A stretch of DNA of 64,000 nt from Stomoxys calcitrans (Eukaryota; Arthropoda; Insecta; Diptera; Muscidae). The stretch covers positions 65,298,589-65,362,588 of the forward strand of contig NC_081552.1 in assembly GCF_963082655.1 (NCBI RefSeq). The letters run 5' to 3'. Position 1 is the first letter of the stretch; each line of letters begins with the position of its first letter. Shown here in pieces: positions 44,181 through 55,375 of the stretch. A program made the translations under genes and the position numbers. Under the pieces are notes generated by a model. That model was not told the origin of the DNA, did no database searches, and was given only the letters and a program-made list of their open reading frames with translations.

Positions 44181-45210
44181 AACAAGTAAAAGCGTGCTAA
44201 GTTCGGCCGGGCCGAATCTTATATACCCTCCACCATGGATCGCATTTGTCGAGTTCTTTTCCCGGCATCTCTTCTTAGGCAAAAAAGGATATAAGAAAAG
44301 ATTTGCTCTGCTATTAGAGCGATTTCAAGATATGGTCCGGTTTGGACCACAATTAAATTATATGTTGGAGACCTGTGTAAAATGTCAGCCAATTCGAATA
44401 AGAATTGCGCCCTTTGTGAGCTCAAGAAGTAAAATAGAGAGATCGATTTATATGGGAGCTGTATCGGGCTATATACCGATTCAGACCATAATAAACACGT
44501 ATGTTAATGGTCATGAGAGAATCCGTCGTACAAAATTTCAGGCAAATCGGATAATAATTGCGCCCTCTAGAGGCTCAAGAAGTCAAGACCCAAGATCGGT
44601 TTATATGACAGCTATATCAGGTTATGGACCGATTTGAACCATACTTGGCGCAGTTGTTGGATATCGTAACAAAACACGTCGTGCAAAATTTCATTCCAAT
44701 CGGATAAGAATTGCGCACTCTAGAGGCTCAAGAAGTCAAGACCCAAGATCGGTTTATATGGCAGCTGTATCAGGTTATGGACCGATTTGAACCATACTTG
44801 GCACAGTTGTTGGATGTCATAACAAAACACGTCGTGCAAAATTTCATTCCAATCGGATAAGAATTGCGCACTCTAGAGGCTCAAGAAGTCAAGACCCAAG
44901 ATCGGTTTATATGGCAGCTATATCAAAACATGGACCGATATGGCCCATTTACAATACCAACCGACCTACACTAATAAGAAGTATTTGTGCAAAATTTCAA
45001 GCGGCTAGCTTTACTCCTTCGGAAGTTAGCGTGCTTTCGACAGACAGACGGACGGACGGACGGACGGACGGACATGGCTAGATCGACATAAAATTTCACG
45101 ACGATCAAGAATATATATACTTTATGGGGTCTCAGATGAATATTTCGAGTAGTTACAAACAGAATGACGAAATTAGTATACCCCCCATCTTATGGTGGAG
45201 GGTATAAAAA
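44181..45210 (-). mobile_element. DINE-A, complete, nested in another DINE
   Basis: AACAAGTAAAAGCGTGC, hairpin near 44202-44216, leader, four to five monomers exactly 153 bp apart (AGTCAAGACC at 44581, 44734, 44887), GACGGACGGACGGACGGACG and end CTTATGGTGGAGGGTATAAA. A clear reference copy for the subfamily. Confidence 0.92.
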
Positions 45211-45744
45211 GGATAATCGATAAAAATTGCAAAGCTATTGGAGCTGTTTCAGGTTATCAACCAATTCGGAACATGCTTGCTTTGGCTGTTGGAGACCAGC
45301 CCACTAGAGGCTCAGAGAGCCAAATAAGGGGATCGGTTTATATGGGAGCCACATAAAGTTTTAAATTGGTTTGCACCATACTTAGCACAGATGTTGGAAG
45401 TCATAACAAAATATTTTACACAAAATTTGAGACAAATTCGATAAGAATTGCGGTGTTTAGGGGCTTAAGAAGTCAAGATCCAAAATCGGTTTATATGGCA
45501 GCTATATCAAAACATAGACCAATATGACTATGACCCATTTAAAATCCTAACTAACCTACACTAATAGGAAGTATTTGTGCAAAATTTCATTCGCCTAGCT
45601 TAATCCCTTCGAAAGTTAGCGTGCTTTCGACAGATGGACGGACCGAAATGGCTAAATCGACTTAGAATATCAAGACGATCAAACGGAATGACGATGCTTT
45701 ACAAACGGAATGACGAAACTAGATTATGATGGAGGGTATAAAAA
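45211..45744 (-). mobile_element. Outer DINE-A/C, right part
   Basis: GGATAATCGATAAAAATTGC continues the leader cut at 44180 (compare 24715-24750). Three diverged monomers follow, then microsatellite GACAGATGGACGGACCG and end TTATGATGGAGGGTATAAAA. Block A has a deletion around AAACGGAATGACGATGC. More diverged than the nested copy, as expected for the host element. Confidence 0.75.
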
Positions 45745-46368
45745 GAAAAAACTAATTTAGTGGTCTATGCCGTAAGTTATTGAATTGAAGTCTTAAATGG
45801 ATAATGATTATTTCCGCAACTATTATTGAAGAAATAGTGTAGAAAATTTGTTCTGATATTTTTGGCATGGGTAAGCAGAAGATGCTAATTCATGCGCGAC
45901 GGTGATATTAGATAGGCCGACAAAACTGGAAATTCGATTGAATTCAAAAATAGACAAAATTATGACAATGTGATGGGAATCAACAGCGAGCATCACCAAC
46001 ATCAAGTTCAGCGCCATCTATTGGGAGATAGAAATTATTTGTATAGCAAACCCGAACAATGAAAAAGAGCGCGAGAGGTACAGGGGAGTATGTTCAAAGT
46101 TGATCATATGCTTTTCACTACTGTTTTGACAATTTGTCTGTCCTTCGAATAAATAAAATAAAGAAACTAACCATTCACTGTTTTCGGTATTATTTGTTTA
46201 ACCCTCCTACCCTGGGACAAGCTTCCACAATAGTCAAAAAGTTTTATAAAAAAAATTACCGCAAAATATATACGTAACTTAGTGAATGCAAAGAAGAGTA
46301 ATTGAAAAGAAAGTTTTAATTCATATGGTGTAATAGGAAGCGCAGCGAAGCAGGCCGGGTTCAGCTAG
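45745..46368 (+). mobile_element. Helitron-like 3' part
   Basis: Ends AGCGCAGCGAAGCAGGCCGG...CAGCTAG|T at 46368, the family 3' terminus. The upstream text (ATGGCAAC-type lines are absent) is not the same as the 41735 copy except for a late AT-rich portion with AACTTCCC/ACCCTCCTACC, so this is another variant. No coding. Confidence 0.6.
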
Positions 46369-46378
46369 TCTTATAATT
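46369..46378 (+). mobile_element. Helitron 5' terminus, cut after 10 bp by DINE-A
   Basis: TCTTATAATT begins directly after CTAG of the previous Helitron. After the DINE (47554) the expected continuation TCGATTTGTGATTGTTTG appears. Confidence 0.6.
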
Positions 46379-47553
46379 AACAAGTAAAATCGTGCTAAGT
46401 TCGGCCGGGCCGAATCTTATATACCCTCCACCATGGATCGCATTTGTCGAGTTCTTTTCCCGGCATTTCTTCTTAGGCAAAAAAAGATATAAGAATAGAT
46501 TTGCTCTGCTATTAGAGCGATATCAAGATATGATCAGGTTTGGGCCACAATTAAATTATATGTTGGAGACCTGTGTAAAATGTCAGCCAATTCGAATAAG
46601 GATTGCGCCCATTGGGGCTCAAGAGTAAAATAGGGAGATCGATTTATATGGGACCTGTATCGGGCTATAGACCGATTCAGGCCATATTAAACACGTATGT
46701 TGATGGTCATGAGAGGATCCGTCGTACAAAATTTAAGGCAAATCGGATAATAATTGCGATATCTAGAGGCTAAAGAAGTCAAGATCCCAGATCGGTTTAT
46801 ATGGCAGCTATATCAGGTTATGAACCCATTTGAACATTATTTGACATAGTTGTTGAAAGTAAGAATAAAATACGTCATGCAAAATTTCAGCCAAATCGGA
46901 TAGGAATTGCGCCCTCAACAAGCTCAAGAAGTCCCCAGATCGGTTTATATGACAGCTATATCAGTTTATGAACAGATTTGAACCATACTTGGCACAGTTG
47001 TTGGATATCATAACAAAATACTTCGTGCAAAAATTCATTCAAATCGGATAAGAATTGGGCCTCTAGAGGCTCAAGAATTCAAGACCCAAGATCGGTTTAT
47101 ATGGGAGCGCTATCAGGTTATGGACCAATTTGAACCATACTTGGCACAGTTGTTGGATATCATAACAAAACACGTCGTGCAAAATTTCATTCCATCCGGA
47201 TAAGAATTGCGCACTCTAGAGGCTCAAGAAATCAAGACCCAAGATCGGTTTATATGGCAGCTTTATCAAAACATGGACCGATATGGCCCATCTACAATAC
47301 CAACCGACCTACACTAATAAGAAGTATTTGTGCAAAATTTCAAGCGGCTGGCTCTACTCCTTCGGAAGTTAGCGTGCTTTCGATAGACAGACGAACAGAC
47401 GGACGGACGGACGGACATGGCTAGATCGACATAAAATGTCACGACGATCAAGAATATATATACTTTATGGGGTCTCAAACGAATATTTCGAGTAGTTACA
47501 AACAGAATGACGAAATTAGTATACCCCCCATCCTATGGTGGAGGGTATAAAAA
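46379..47553 (-). mobile_element. DINE-A, complete
   Basis: CAAGTAAAATCGTGCTAAG, hairpin 46400-46414, leader, about five monomers, GACGGACGGACGGACATGGC and end CCTATGGTGGAGGGTATAAA. Inserted about 10 bp inside the 5' end of a Helitron, a position also favoured at 35412 (in the other orientation). Confidence 0.9.
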
Positions 47554-48150
47554 TCGATTTGTGATTGTTTGTAGGTTTGTTTGTTTGTTCCTTATAGTCT
47601 AAGAAAGGGCTGAACCGATTTTCTTGAAATTTTCACAGATGGTGCATAATGATCCCGTGGTGAAAATAGGGTACTACATTTTTTGATATCTGAAACAGTG
47701 GCGGACCCTTCCCATCACCCTAATTTTAAGAAACGGCAGATCTCGGAGATTGTTGGTGCGATTTAAGCGAAGTTTTGTGTGCTTTCATATAGTACCCTAA
47801 CAACAAAAATTTGGTATCCAAATTTTGGATGGGGTACAGAGGGGCCGCCCACTCTTAAACCTATCAAACATATATTTAGACCAATCACGACAATATAGGA
47901 CTCAAATGCAAGGTATTTAGGATAAGAAAACGTGTCTGATATCCAATTGTCAGAGTAAGTATTATGGGGACCACCACAACCGCCAAAACACCTCTAAATC
48001 GGACATATATACCGACCATGGCAATGTGGGGCTCAAATAAAAGGTATTTACGACTAGAATACGAATCTAATATCTAAATGTGGGTCCACGTTTCTGGTGG
48101 TCCACCCCTTACCCTTTTTAGGGCCAATACCCCAAACCGCACATATTTGC
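47554..48150 (+). mobile_element. Helitron-like 5' body
   Basis: TTGTTTGTTTGTTCCTTATA, GGGCTGAACCGATTTTCTTG, CACAGATGGTGCATAATGAT. Units follow with GGACTCAAATGCAAGGTATT and CATGGCAATGTGGGGCTCAA. Ends around CCCCAAACCGCACATATTTG, with no 3' terminus. Confidence 0.65.
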
Positions 48151-48299
48151 CCTTCGTATCCTGTGAAAAATGGGTTTTCATTAAAAGCCTCAACATGTCC
48201 ATGTCCTCCGTTGTCTCTGCTCTCACTTCCATGAAATGAAATAAAAGAAGCACGCGATGAATTTATCTTATATATAAAACTATCCGATTCGGGCCCGCT

Positions 48300-48500
48300 C
48301 TCTCTTTAACGCTCTAATATCTTTTTAGGGTGGGGACACTTCGCCGTGAAAGAGGATATCGTATTCGTGCCATTGTAGCCTATGACACTAAACGGCTTCG
48401 AATCCTGGCTAAAAAATCGTACAAAGCGGTGTTTATCCCTTTTTAATGTTGGCGACATTTGGGAGGTACAATGCCATGCGTGATAATTTAAAAATTTTTT
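48300..48500 (+). repeat. Possible tRNA-derived SINE relic
   Basis: Contains GCTTCGAATCC at ~48407, close to a pol III B box (GGTTCGANTCC), preceded by TGTAGCCTATGACACTAAAC and followed by GTTGGCGACATTTGGGAGGT and ATGCCATGCG. The layout resembles dispersed SINE-like repeats of calyptrate flies as I remember them. Only one copy is in the window, so neither boundaries nor family can be proved here. Confidence 0.4.
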
Positions 48501-48504
48501 CCCA

Positions 48505-48877
48505 AAAAAGGACCCATTGATAAGTATACCGATCGACTCAGAAGCACTTTCTGATTCGATATAGCTATGTCCGTCTCTCCATGTTAATTTTTGTAGTAAG
48601 TACAGGTCGCAATTTTCATCGGATCGTCTTCAAATTTGGCACAAGGTTCTTCCTGGTCCTAGAGACGAAGCCTATTGAAAATGGTTCATATTTGAATATA
48701 GCTCCCGTATATGTGCTCGTCTGAATTGCTTTGTGCATTTGATTGTACCATATAGAAGGAAGAGAGAGAGACACATTGATAGGTATATAGATCGACCCAG
48801 AAATAATTTCTGATTCGATCCAGCTGAGTCCGTAAGTCTGTCTGTCCATGTCGATATTTTTCAAAATGTTCACATAT
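48505..48877 (+). mobile_element. DINE-related repeat, two partial units
   Basis: Two matching stretches, CATTGATAAGTATACCGATC (48516) and CATTGATAGGTATATAGATC (48773), are each followed by TTTCTGATTCGAT and a CCGT/CTGTCC-type phrase. The first continues into CAGGTCGCAATTTTCATCGG. This resembles the INE-1-like block (GATTCGAT..AGC..GTCCGTC) but is a different subfamily. Neither end is intact. Confidence 0.5.
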
Positions 48878-49884
48878 TTTTACACCCTCCACCATAGGAT
48901 GGGGGGTAACTAATTTCGTCATTCTGTTTGTAACTATTCGAAATATTCGTCTGAGACCCCATAAAGTATATATATTCTTGATCGTCGTGACATTTTATGT
49001 CGATCTAGGCATGTCCGTCCGTCTGTTTGTCGAAAGCACACTAACTTCCGAAGGAGTAAAGCTAGCCGCTTGAAATTTTGCACAAATACTTCTTATTAGT
49101 GTAGGTCGGTTGGTATTGTAAATGGGCCATATCGGTCCATGTTTTGATATAGCTGCCATAAAAACCGATCTTGGGTCTTGACATCTTGAGCCTCTAGAGT
49201 GCGCAATTCTTATCCGATTGAAATGAAATTTTGCACGACGTGTTTTGCTACGATATCAAACAATTGTGCCAAGTATGGTTCAAATCGGTTAATAACCTGA
49301 TATAGCTGCCATATAAACCGATCTTGGGTCTTGACTTTTTGAGCCTCTAGAGTGAGCAATTCTTATCCGATTGGAATGAAATTGTGCACGACGTGTTTTG
49401 TTATGGTATCCAAAAACTGTGACAAGTATGGTTCAAATTGGTCCATAACCTGATATAGCTGTCATATAAACCGATCTTGGGTCTTGACTTCTTGAGCTTC
49501 TAGAGGGCGCAATTCCTATCCGATTTGGCTAAAATTTTGCATGACGTATATTATTCTTACTTTCAACAACTGTGTCAAATAAAGTTCAAATGGGTTCATA
49601 ACCTGATATAGCTGCCATATAATCCGATCTGGGATCTTGACTTCTTTAGCCTCTAGAGATCGCAATTATTATCCGATTTGCCTGAAATTTTGTACGACGG
49701 ATCCGCTCATGGCCATCAACAAACGTGTTTAATATGGTCTGAATCGGTCCAAAAGCAGATCAAATCTCTTCTTATATCCTTTTTGCCTAAGAAGAGATGC
49801 CGGGAGAAGAACTCGACAAATGCGATCCATGGTGGAGGGTATATAAGATTCGGCCCGGCCGTACTTAGCACGCTTTTTCTTGTT
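48878..49884 (+). mobile_element. DINE-A, complete
   Basis: TTACACCCTCCACCATAGGA, block A (CATAAAGTATATATATTC, GGCATGTCCGTCCGTCTG), about four monomers, ATCCATGGTGGAGGGTATAT, hairpin with one arm change (TTCGGCCCGGCCGTA, ~49849) and end TTTTTCTTGTTTT. Confidence 0.88.
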
Positions 49885-50046
49885 TTATACCCATTTTGCA
49901 CTCCGTTTGCAACACATCGAAATATTCATTTCCTACCCAACAAAGTAAATACATAATAAATAATATTTGTGATCGTCATAAAGATCTAAGACAATCCAGT
50001 CATGTCCGTCCCTCTGTTTGTTGAAACAACGCTACAATATTTAACA
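49885..50046 (+). mobile_element. DINE-B block-A fragment
   Basis: ATACCCATTTTGCACTCCGTTTGCAACACATC-type text (split by changes), then AAAGATCTAAGACAATCCAG and TCATGTCCGTCC, and the start of the body. Truncated by the retrotransposon 3' end at ~50047. Directly follows the DINE-A end. Confidence 0.7.
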
Positions 50047-51494
50047 AGTAGGTTGGATTTAGGTAAGGTTTAAGTTACTGGCAACCTTCAGTCTTTCAGT
50101 ATGTTTTCCGATCAGGCAGTGACCTGTCGTGACGGACACAACGACTGAGACGTCAGTTCTAGCTAGCGACAGCAAAGCGGTAGACCTCCTCATGTCTAGA
50201 TAAGGCCACATAATTTTGGAAAGTTCACAACCCCCCCTTTGTGACCATCTATCATCCGTTGCCCGTCGTCCAGACACCGAAGACTTAGCTTACATGACGC
50301 TAGAGGCATACCCACAGATTCCAGTCCCTATGGACTGTGTAATGTAGTTCCTAGTCTCGCAAGCTCGCCCTCTTTACAATTCCCGGGGATATTTCTGTAG
50401 TCCGGCGACTAGAACAGGTAAATTTTGAACTGTTCAGCCATCTCGATGAGAGATCTGCGACAGTCGAGAAAGGTTTTTGAATTCAGATATACATTCTTGA
50501 GGGATTTCGTGGCTGTCTGAGAAGACATTTATGCCAATCGTAGTTATGACATTACATCATAGCCATTCCACCACATCTTTAATTGCAAGGATCTCCGCTT
50601 GAAGCACACTGCAGTGGTCCGGTAACCTTCTCGATATCAACTGTTCAAGTTCTCCAGAGTACACTCCAAAGCCGACCTGGTCATCCAGTTTAGAACCATC
50701 CGAATAAAAGTCAATGTATCTTCTATTACCAGGGATATTGAAGTTTCAATCGGTTCTATAAGGAATAGTGGTACAGTACCTTTTTATCAAAAAGCGGCTC
50801 AGGCGCTGTGTAATCCACACTGCCTGGGATATCGGGCATTATATGGTATGAAGGCTAGCGCAGTAACCGTAGCCGCCGCATGCCCAACCAGAGATTCAGT
50901 GAATCAGATGGTGTCGTCCTCAGTGCGACTGTTATGCACAAACAAGCTATACTGTGGATCCGGCTGAGTTTTGAACAGTAGGTGGACTTTTGAAGCGCCG
51001 TCTACCAGACCACACCACCATATAGCATTATAGGTCTGACAACTGCAGTATATATCCAGTGCATGACACGCGGTTTAAGCCCCCCAACTTTTGTCAATAA
51101 CTCTCTTGCAGGTGTATAGGGCAAGACTTGCATTTCTCGACCTTTACAAAATATGCGATTTGAAGTTCAATTTCCTGTCCAGCAAAATACCCAGGTATTT
51201 TGCGCTTTCAGTTAATAGAACATTCACTCCTCCCAAGGAGACATGTGCAATTGTAGGTAACTTGCTTCTCGTTCTGAAAAGATCTGTCTAGCACGGATAA
51301 ACGCCTAGACCTCTTTCGGTATATCTAAGAGTGCTTCGAAACTTAACCCCAAACCGCTTTAGCCACGCCATCAGCATACGTGACCACTTTTACGCCTTTT
51401 GCTTCCAAGGACAATAATATATTGTTAATGCCTAAATTCCAAAGTAGAGGAAGACAGTACACTTCCTTGAGATGTTTCTCTGCTCACCCATCTT
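50047..51494 (-). pseudogene. I/LOA-like non-LTR: RT end, RNase H, 3' tail
   Basis: Minus strand. RT motif C near 51361-51380 reads YADGVA, the second catalytic Asp replaced by Gly. The thumb and inter-domain part follow, then RNase H with an INVFSDSHEIPQEC-like segment around 50520 (catalytic-type SDS kept, frame broken) and DCRRSLIEMAEQF near 50440. The Cys/His C-terminus and MTGHCLIGKHTERLKVASN (50059-50130) come last. The tail at 50047-50075 is a degraded CCTAA type. It is separated from its 5' part (53151-54726) by the DINE-A. Confidence 0.75.
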
Positions 51495-53150
51495 TTTATA
51501 CCCTCCACTGATTGTAACTACTCGAAATATTCGACTGAGACCCCATAAAGTATATATACAGGGTGGCTGATGAAAGCCGCTACCAAAAAAAAAATGTAAT
51601 AACTTTTTTTCTATTTAATAATAATAATTTAATAATTAATTTAATTAATTAATTAATTAATTTAATTAATAATAATTTAATAATTAATTTAATAATTTAA
51701 TTTAACATGAATAAAAGAAAAATGTATTCCATACACCGAAAAAAAAATGTAGCAATATTCATCAGCCACCCTGTATTCTTGATTGTCGTGAAATTTTATG
51801 TCGATCTAGCCATGTCCGTCCGTCTGTCCGTCCGTCCGTCTGTCTGTCGAAAGCACGCTAACTTCCGAAGGAGTAAAGCTAGCCGCTTGAAATTTTGCAC
51901 AAATACTTCTTATTAGTGTAGGTCGGTTGGTATTGTAAATGGGCAATATCGGTCCATGTTTTGATACAGCTGCCATATAAACCGATCTTGGGTCTTGACT
52001 TCTTGAGCCTCTAGAGTGCGCATTTCTTATCCGATTGGGATGAAATTTTGCACGACGTGTTTTGTTATGATATCCAACCACTGTGCCAAGTATGGTTTAA
52101 ATCGGTTTATAACCAGATATAGCTGCCATATAAACCGATCTTGCGTCTTGACTTCTTGAGCCTCTAGAAGGCGCAATTCTTATCCGATTGGAATGAAATT
52201 TTGCACGACGTGTTTCGTTATTATATCCAACAATTGTGCTAAGTATGGTTCAAATCGGTACAAACCTGATATAGCTGCCATATAAACCGATCTGGGGTCT
52301 GATTTCTTGAGCCTCTACAGTGCGCAATTCTTATCCGATTGGAATGAAATTTTGCACGACGTGTTTTGCTACGATATCCAACAACTGTGCCAAGTATGGT
52401 TCAAATCGTTCCATAACCTTATATAGCTGTCATATAAACCGATCTTGGGTCTTGACGTCTTGAGCCTCTAGAGGGCGCAATTCCTATCCGATTTGAATGA
52501 ATTTTGGCACGTAGTATTTTGTTATGATATCCAACAACTGTGCCAAATACGGTTCAAATCGGTTCATAACCTGATATAGCTGTCATATAAACAGATCTGC
52601 GGACTTGACTTCTTGAGCTTCTTGAGGGCGCAGTTCCTATCCGATTTGGCTGACGTTTTTTAATGTTACTTTCAACAACTATGTCAAATAAAGTACAAGT
52701 CGGTTCATAACCCGATATAGGTGCTATATACACCGATCTGGGATCTTGACTTCTTGAGCCTCTAGAGGTCGCAATTATTATCCGATTTGCCTGAAATTTT
52801 GTACGACGGATTCTTTCATGACCATCAACATACGTGTTTATTATGGTCTGAATCGGTCCATAGTCCGATGCAGCTCCCATATAAATCGATCTCTCTATTT
52901 TACTTTTTGAGCTCACAAAGAGCGCAATTCTTATTCGAATTGCTGACATTTTACACAGGTCTCCAACATATAATTTAATTGTGGTCCAAACCGGACCATA
53001 TCTTGATATCGCTCTAATGGCAGAGCAAATCTTTTCTTATATCCTGTTTTGCCTAAGAAGAGATGCCGGGAAAAGAACTCGACAAATGCGATCCATGGTG
53101 GAGGGTATATAAGATTCGGCCCGGCCGAACTAAGCACACTTTTACTTGTT
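51495..53150 (+). mobile_element. DINE-A inside a retrotransposon, carrying a MITE
   Basis: TTATACCCTCCACTGATTG lacks ~35 bp of the usual head. Block A is split by the 215-bp MITE at 51559 and resumes with TTCTTGATTGTCGTGAAATT. GTCCGTCCGTCTGTCCGTCC, about eight monomers, hairpin 53115-53129 and terminal CTTTTACTTGTT follow. The flanks are the two halves of one minus-strand retrotransposon: CACCCATC|TTTTT on the left, matching 15360 where the text is uninterrupted. Confidence 0.9.
51559..51773. mobile_element. TA-flanked MITE with CAGGGTGGCTGATGAA TIRs
   Basis: TA at 51557-51558 and 51774-51775. Terminal inverted repeats are 25 bp with 21 matches (outer 16 exact, CAGGGTGGCTGATGAA). 215 bp long, with a TTAAT/AATT low-complexity core at ~51613-51706. 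TA target and small size point to a Tc1/mariner-type MITE. No coding. Removing it restores the conserved TATATATA|TTCTTGAT block of the DINE-A. Confidence 0.93.
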
Positions 53151-54726
53151 AAATCTCAAGATGTCAAAAAATGCTATCATTGTATATTCCTTGATGGCAA
53201 GAGAGCCTTCTATTGTGGCAATTAGGTCGTGATTATACTTATTATATGCATGCTGTTGGCGATCTACTGGTATCTTTGCCCTAAGACATGTTTCTATCAA
53301 CCTCTCTTCAGTCTTCAGCATAAAGGATGACAGACGAATTGGACGAAAATCTTTCGCCTTCGTGTGGGAAGGTTTTCCTGCTTTGCGAATGAAAATAATG
53401 TATCAGCATGCGACATGCCGATACAAGCAGAGTATATCTCCCTAAGCCAAGGAGCAAGTCTGCCGGTCACAGCTTGTAATTCAACGGATGATATATCATC
53501 AGACTAAAGGGAGTCGAAACTTTTTATCGCCTAAAGGATATTCGATTCAGACACAATTTCCCCAGCAACGTACAACTTTTGCATACCAGTGACAACCTCT
53601 TCCGGTGCCAGAGCTTTCCGGGAAATGTGAGAGGTTCCCTCATACAAGTAGCCAGTCTGTCGGGCATAGCCTGTAATTCAACCGGTGCTACATCATCAGA
53701 AGCTGACGGGTCAAAAATTTTTTTGATTGATCCACACGCAGGGCTTGTCGGGTCCCGTTTTTATGCCTTCCCCTCCTGTCTCGATTGTGGCAAGGGGATT
53801 TTTAGTCTCCTGTAATCAGCCAGACCTTAGCGATTTGGTCGATAGTTCCTCAGGCAAGTGTTCAGCAGCAACTGCTGAGTCGTCTGCTGATTCCCCAAAT
53901 CCAACGTTTCTATAGACCTTCAGTTTCAACTTGTTGCATCTGCAGGATATAACTCCTTCAGACTTGTTGAGGTCTGCGAGACAACCGGAGTTTAGTCACA
54001 AACTTGAAAAGACACAAGAAGTTTCGCAAGAACATCGGAGTATACTGATGACAGTCCATTGACTATCCCACTCCAATAATTCCTAGGTATGCAACCCTGT
54101 TCTTCTCCCTTGTCGACAACTGCCATCACCAAACTGTCCCTTGCGACATAAGCAAAGGTTCTTGAACCCATCTTACTATTGTTCGCCTTAGTTCTTTTAG
54201 ACATGGAATGCCCTCCAGGTGACCGCAGCCTTTTGGCTGACTGACCGTTTCCGAATCTGGACTTGTAGTCTTGTGGGTAGATTGTGCAGCGAATTCCCGA
54301 GCCCAATTTAGGGAGTCTCTCTCCCTATTGGTGAGAGTCTTAGGATCATTCGCACCAAGCCTCGCAATAAACCTGAGAGCGATGCGCCTTCTATTATTCC
54401 AACCTCTAAAAGATGGTGATGGTTTGGCGGGAAGGCCGATGGCCTAAGCAAATTATAGGCATGCGAAGATAGAATTGGTTCGGCCTTGTCCTTAAGACTC
54501 GAACCAGGTGTCATCCTGTTGACCAGTCGTCGGTCGGCTAGTGGAGACTGACGAAGCCGCTCCACCAGTCGAGGTTTCAGTAGCAGACAACATGCAACGG
54601 CCTGATACCACCACCGTAGTTGTTGGGTTTTGGAGTTCATTGTAAGCCTACTCCCGGGCTCTAGAATGGAAACAGACGCAGATCATCAACCGCCTAATGA
54701 ATAACACTATCGTAGCTATCCTTGAA
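53151..54726 (-). pseudogene. I/LOA-like non-LTR: 5' UTR, ORF1 and RT start, rearranged
   Basis: Minus strand. 5' UTR at 54640-54726 (same as 28121). ORF1 begins at 54640 (MNSKTQQLRWWYQAVACCLL) and after a frame change continues SMSKRTKANNSKMGSRTFAY (~54210) and VVDKGEEQGCIPRNYW (~54110). The latter resembles the ORF1 domain often listed as DUF4780 (from memory). At ~53720 it passes into RT-entry text (PVELQA-like, twice, ~53490 and ~53675) with no endonuclease between, so EN is deleted and part of RT is duplicated or recombined. Many stops. Confidence 0.68.
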
Positions 54727-54739
54727 TAACTTAAATCTT

Positions 54740-55375
54740 TCTTTTTCCAAAAATAATAACCTATTACAAGGTACAGAAAAATTCTGGGTGAAATTCTGCA
54801 ACTCTATAGATGATACATCTGTAGCCTCTAGACTAAGGAAGATCCTATCCTCGAAACCTATTACGGGGGGATATATTCAGAAGTCAGTGAGGAATCACTG
54901 GAACTACTAGTTTATACACAATTCCAGGAAAATTCTCCAACGGATAACGTGGCTCCAGAAAAGATTGTCACTGATATGCATTCGTCGGAGGTTGTTGGGG
55001 AAATAGTGTCTGAGTAGAAAATCCTATGAGCGATAAAAAGTTTCGACTACTTTAAGTCGCCAGGCCCTGAAGTTGTATCACCGGTTGAATTACAAGCTGT
55101 GACTGACAGATTGGCTCCTTGTATCAACATGTCCTATATAACTGTGGGGTGGAGAAAAAGAAAGGAAATTTTCATTCCAAAAGCAAGAAAACCTTACCAC
55201 ACGAAGGCGAAAAATTTTCATTCTATTAGTTTGTCATCCTTTATGCTAAAAGCTCTACAGAGGTTGATAGAAATATACATGTATTATGGGCAAATATACC
55301 TGGAGATCGCTTTTCTAGGCAACAGCATGCATGTAGTAAGTACAAGTCCTCTGATACAGACGTTCACGACCTAGT
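54740..55375 (+). pseudogene. I/LOA-like non-LTR: RT entry region, inverted
   Basis: Plus strand. FWVKFCNSIDDTSVASRLRK (~54782-54840), ILSSKPITGGYIQKS, then SPVELQAVTDRLAPC (~55080), VGWRKRKEIFIPKARKPYHT (~55140) and FHSISLSSFMLKALQRLIE (~55220). It is head-to-head with the preceding minus-strand 5' end, about 15 bp away. It ends where unique sequence starts, near the region upstream of motif A. Confidence 0.75.

Noticed and set aside
48407..48417. tRNA gene
   Set aside because: A B-box-like GCTTCGAATCC is present, but no cloverleaf or A box at the right spacing could be built. Recorded only as a possible SINE relic.
54000..54640. Possible host protein (MNSKTQQLRWWYQ...)
   Set aside because: The 5' flank equals the retrotransposon 5' UTR at 28121, and parallel text precedes the endonuclease of the copy at 58471-62130, so it is ORF1 of that family.
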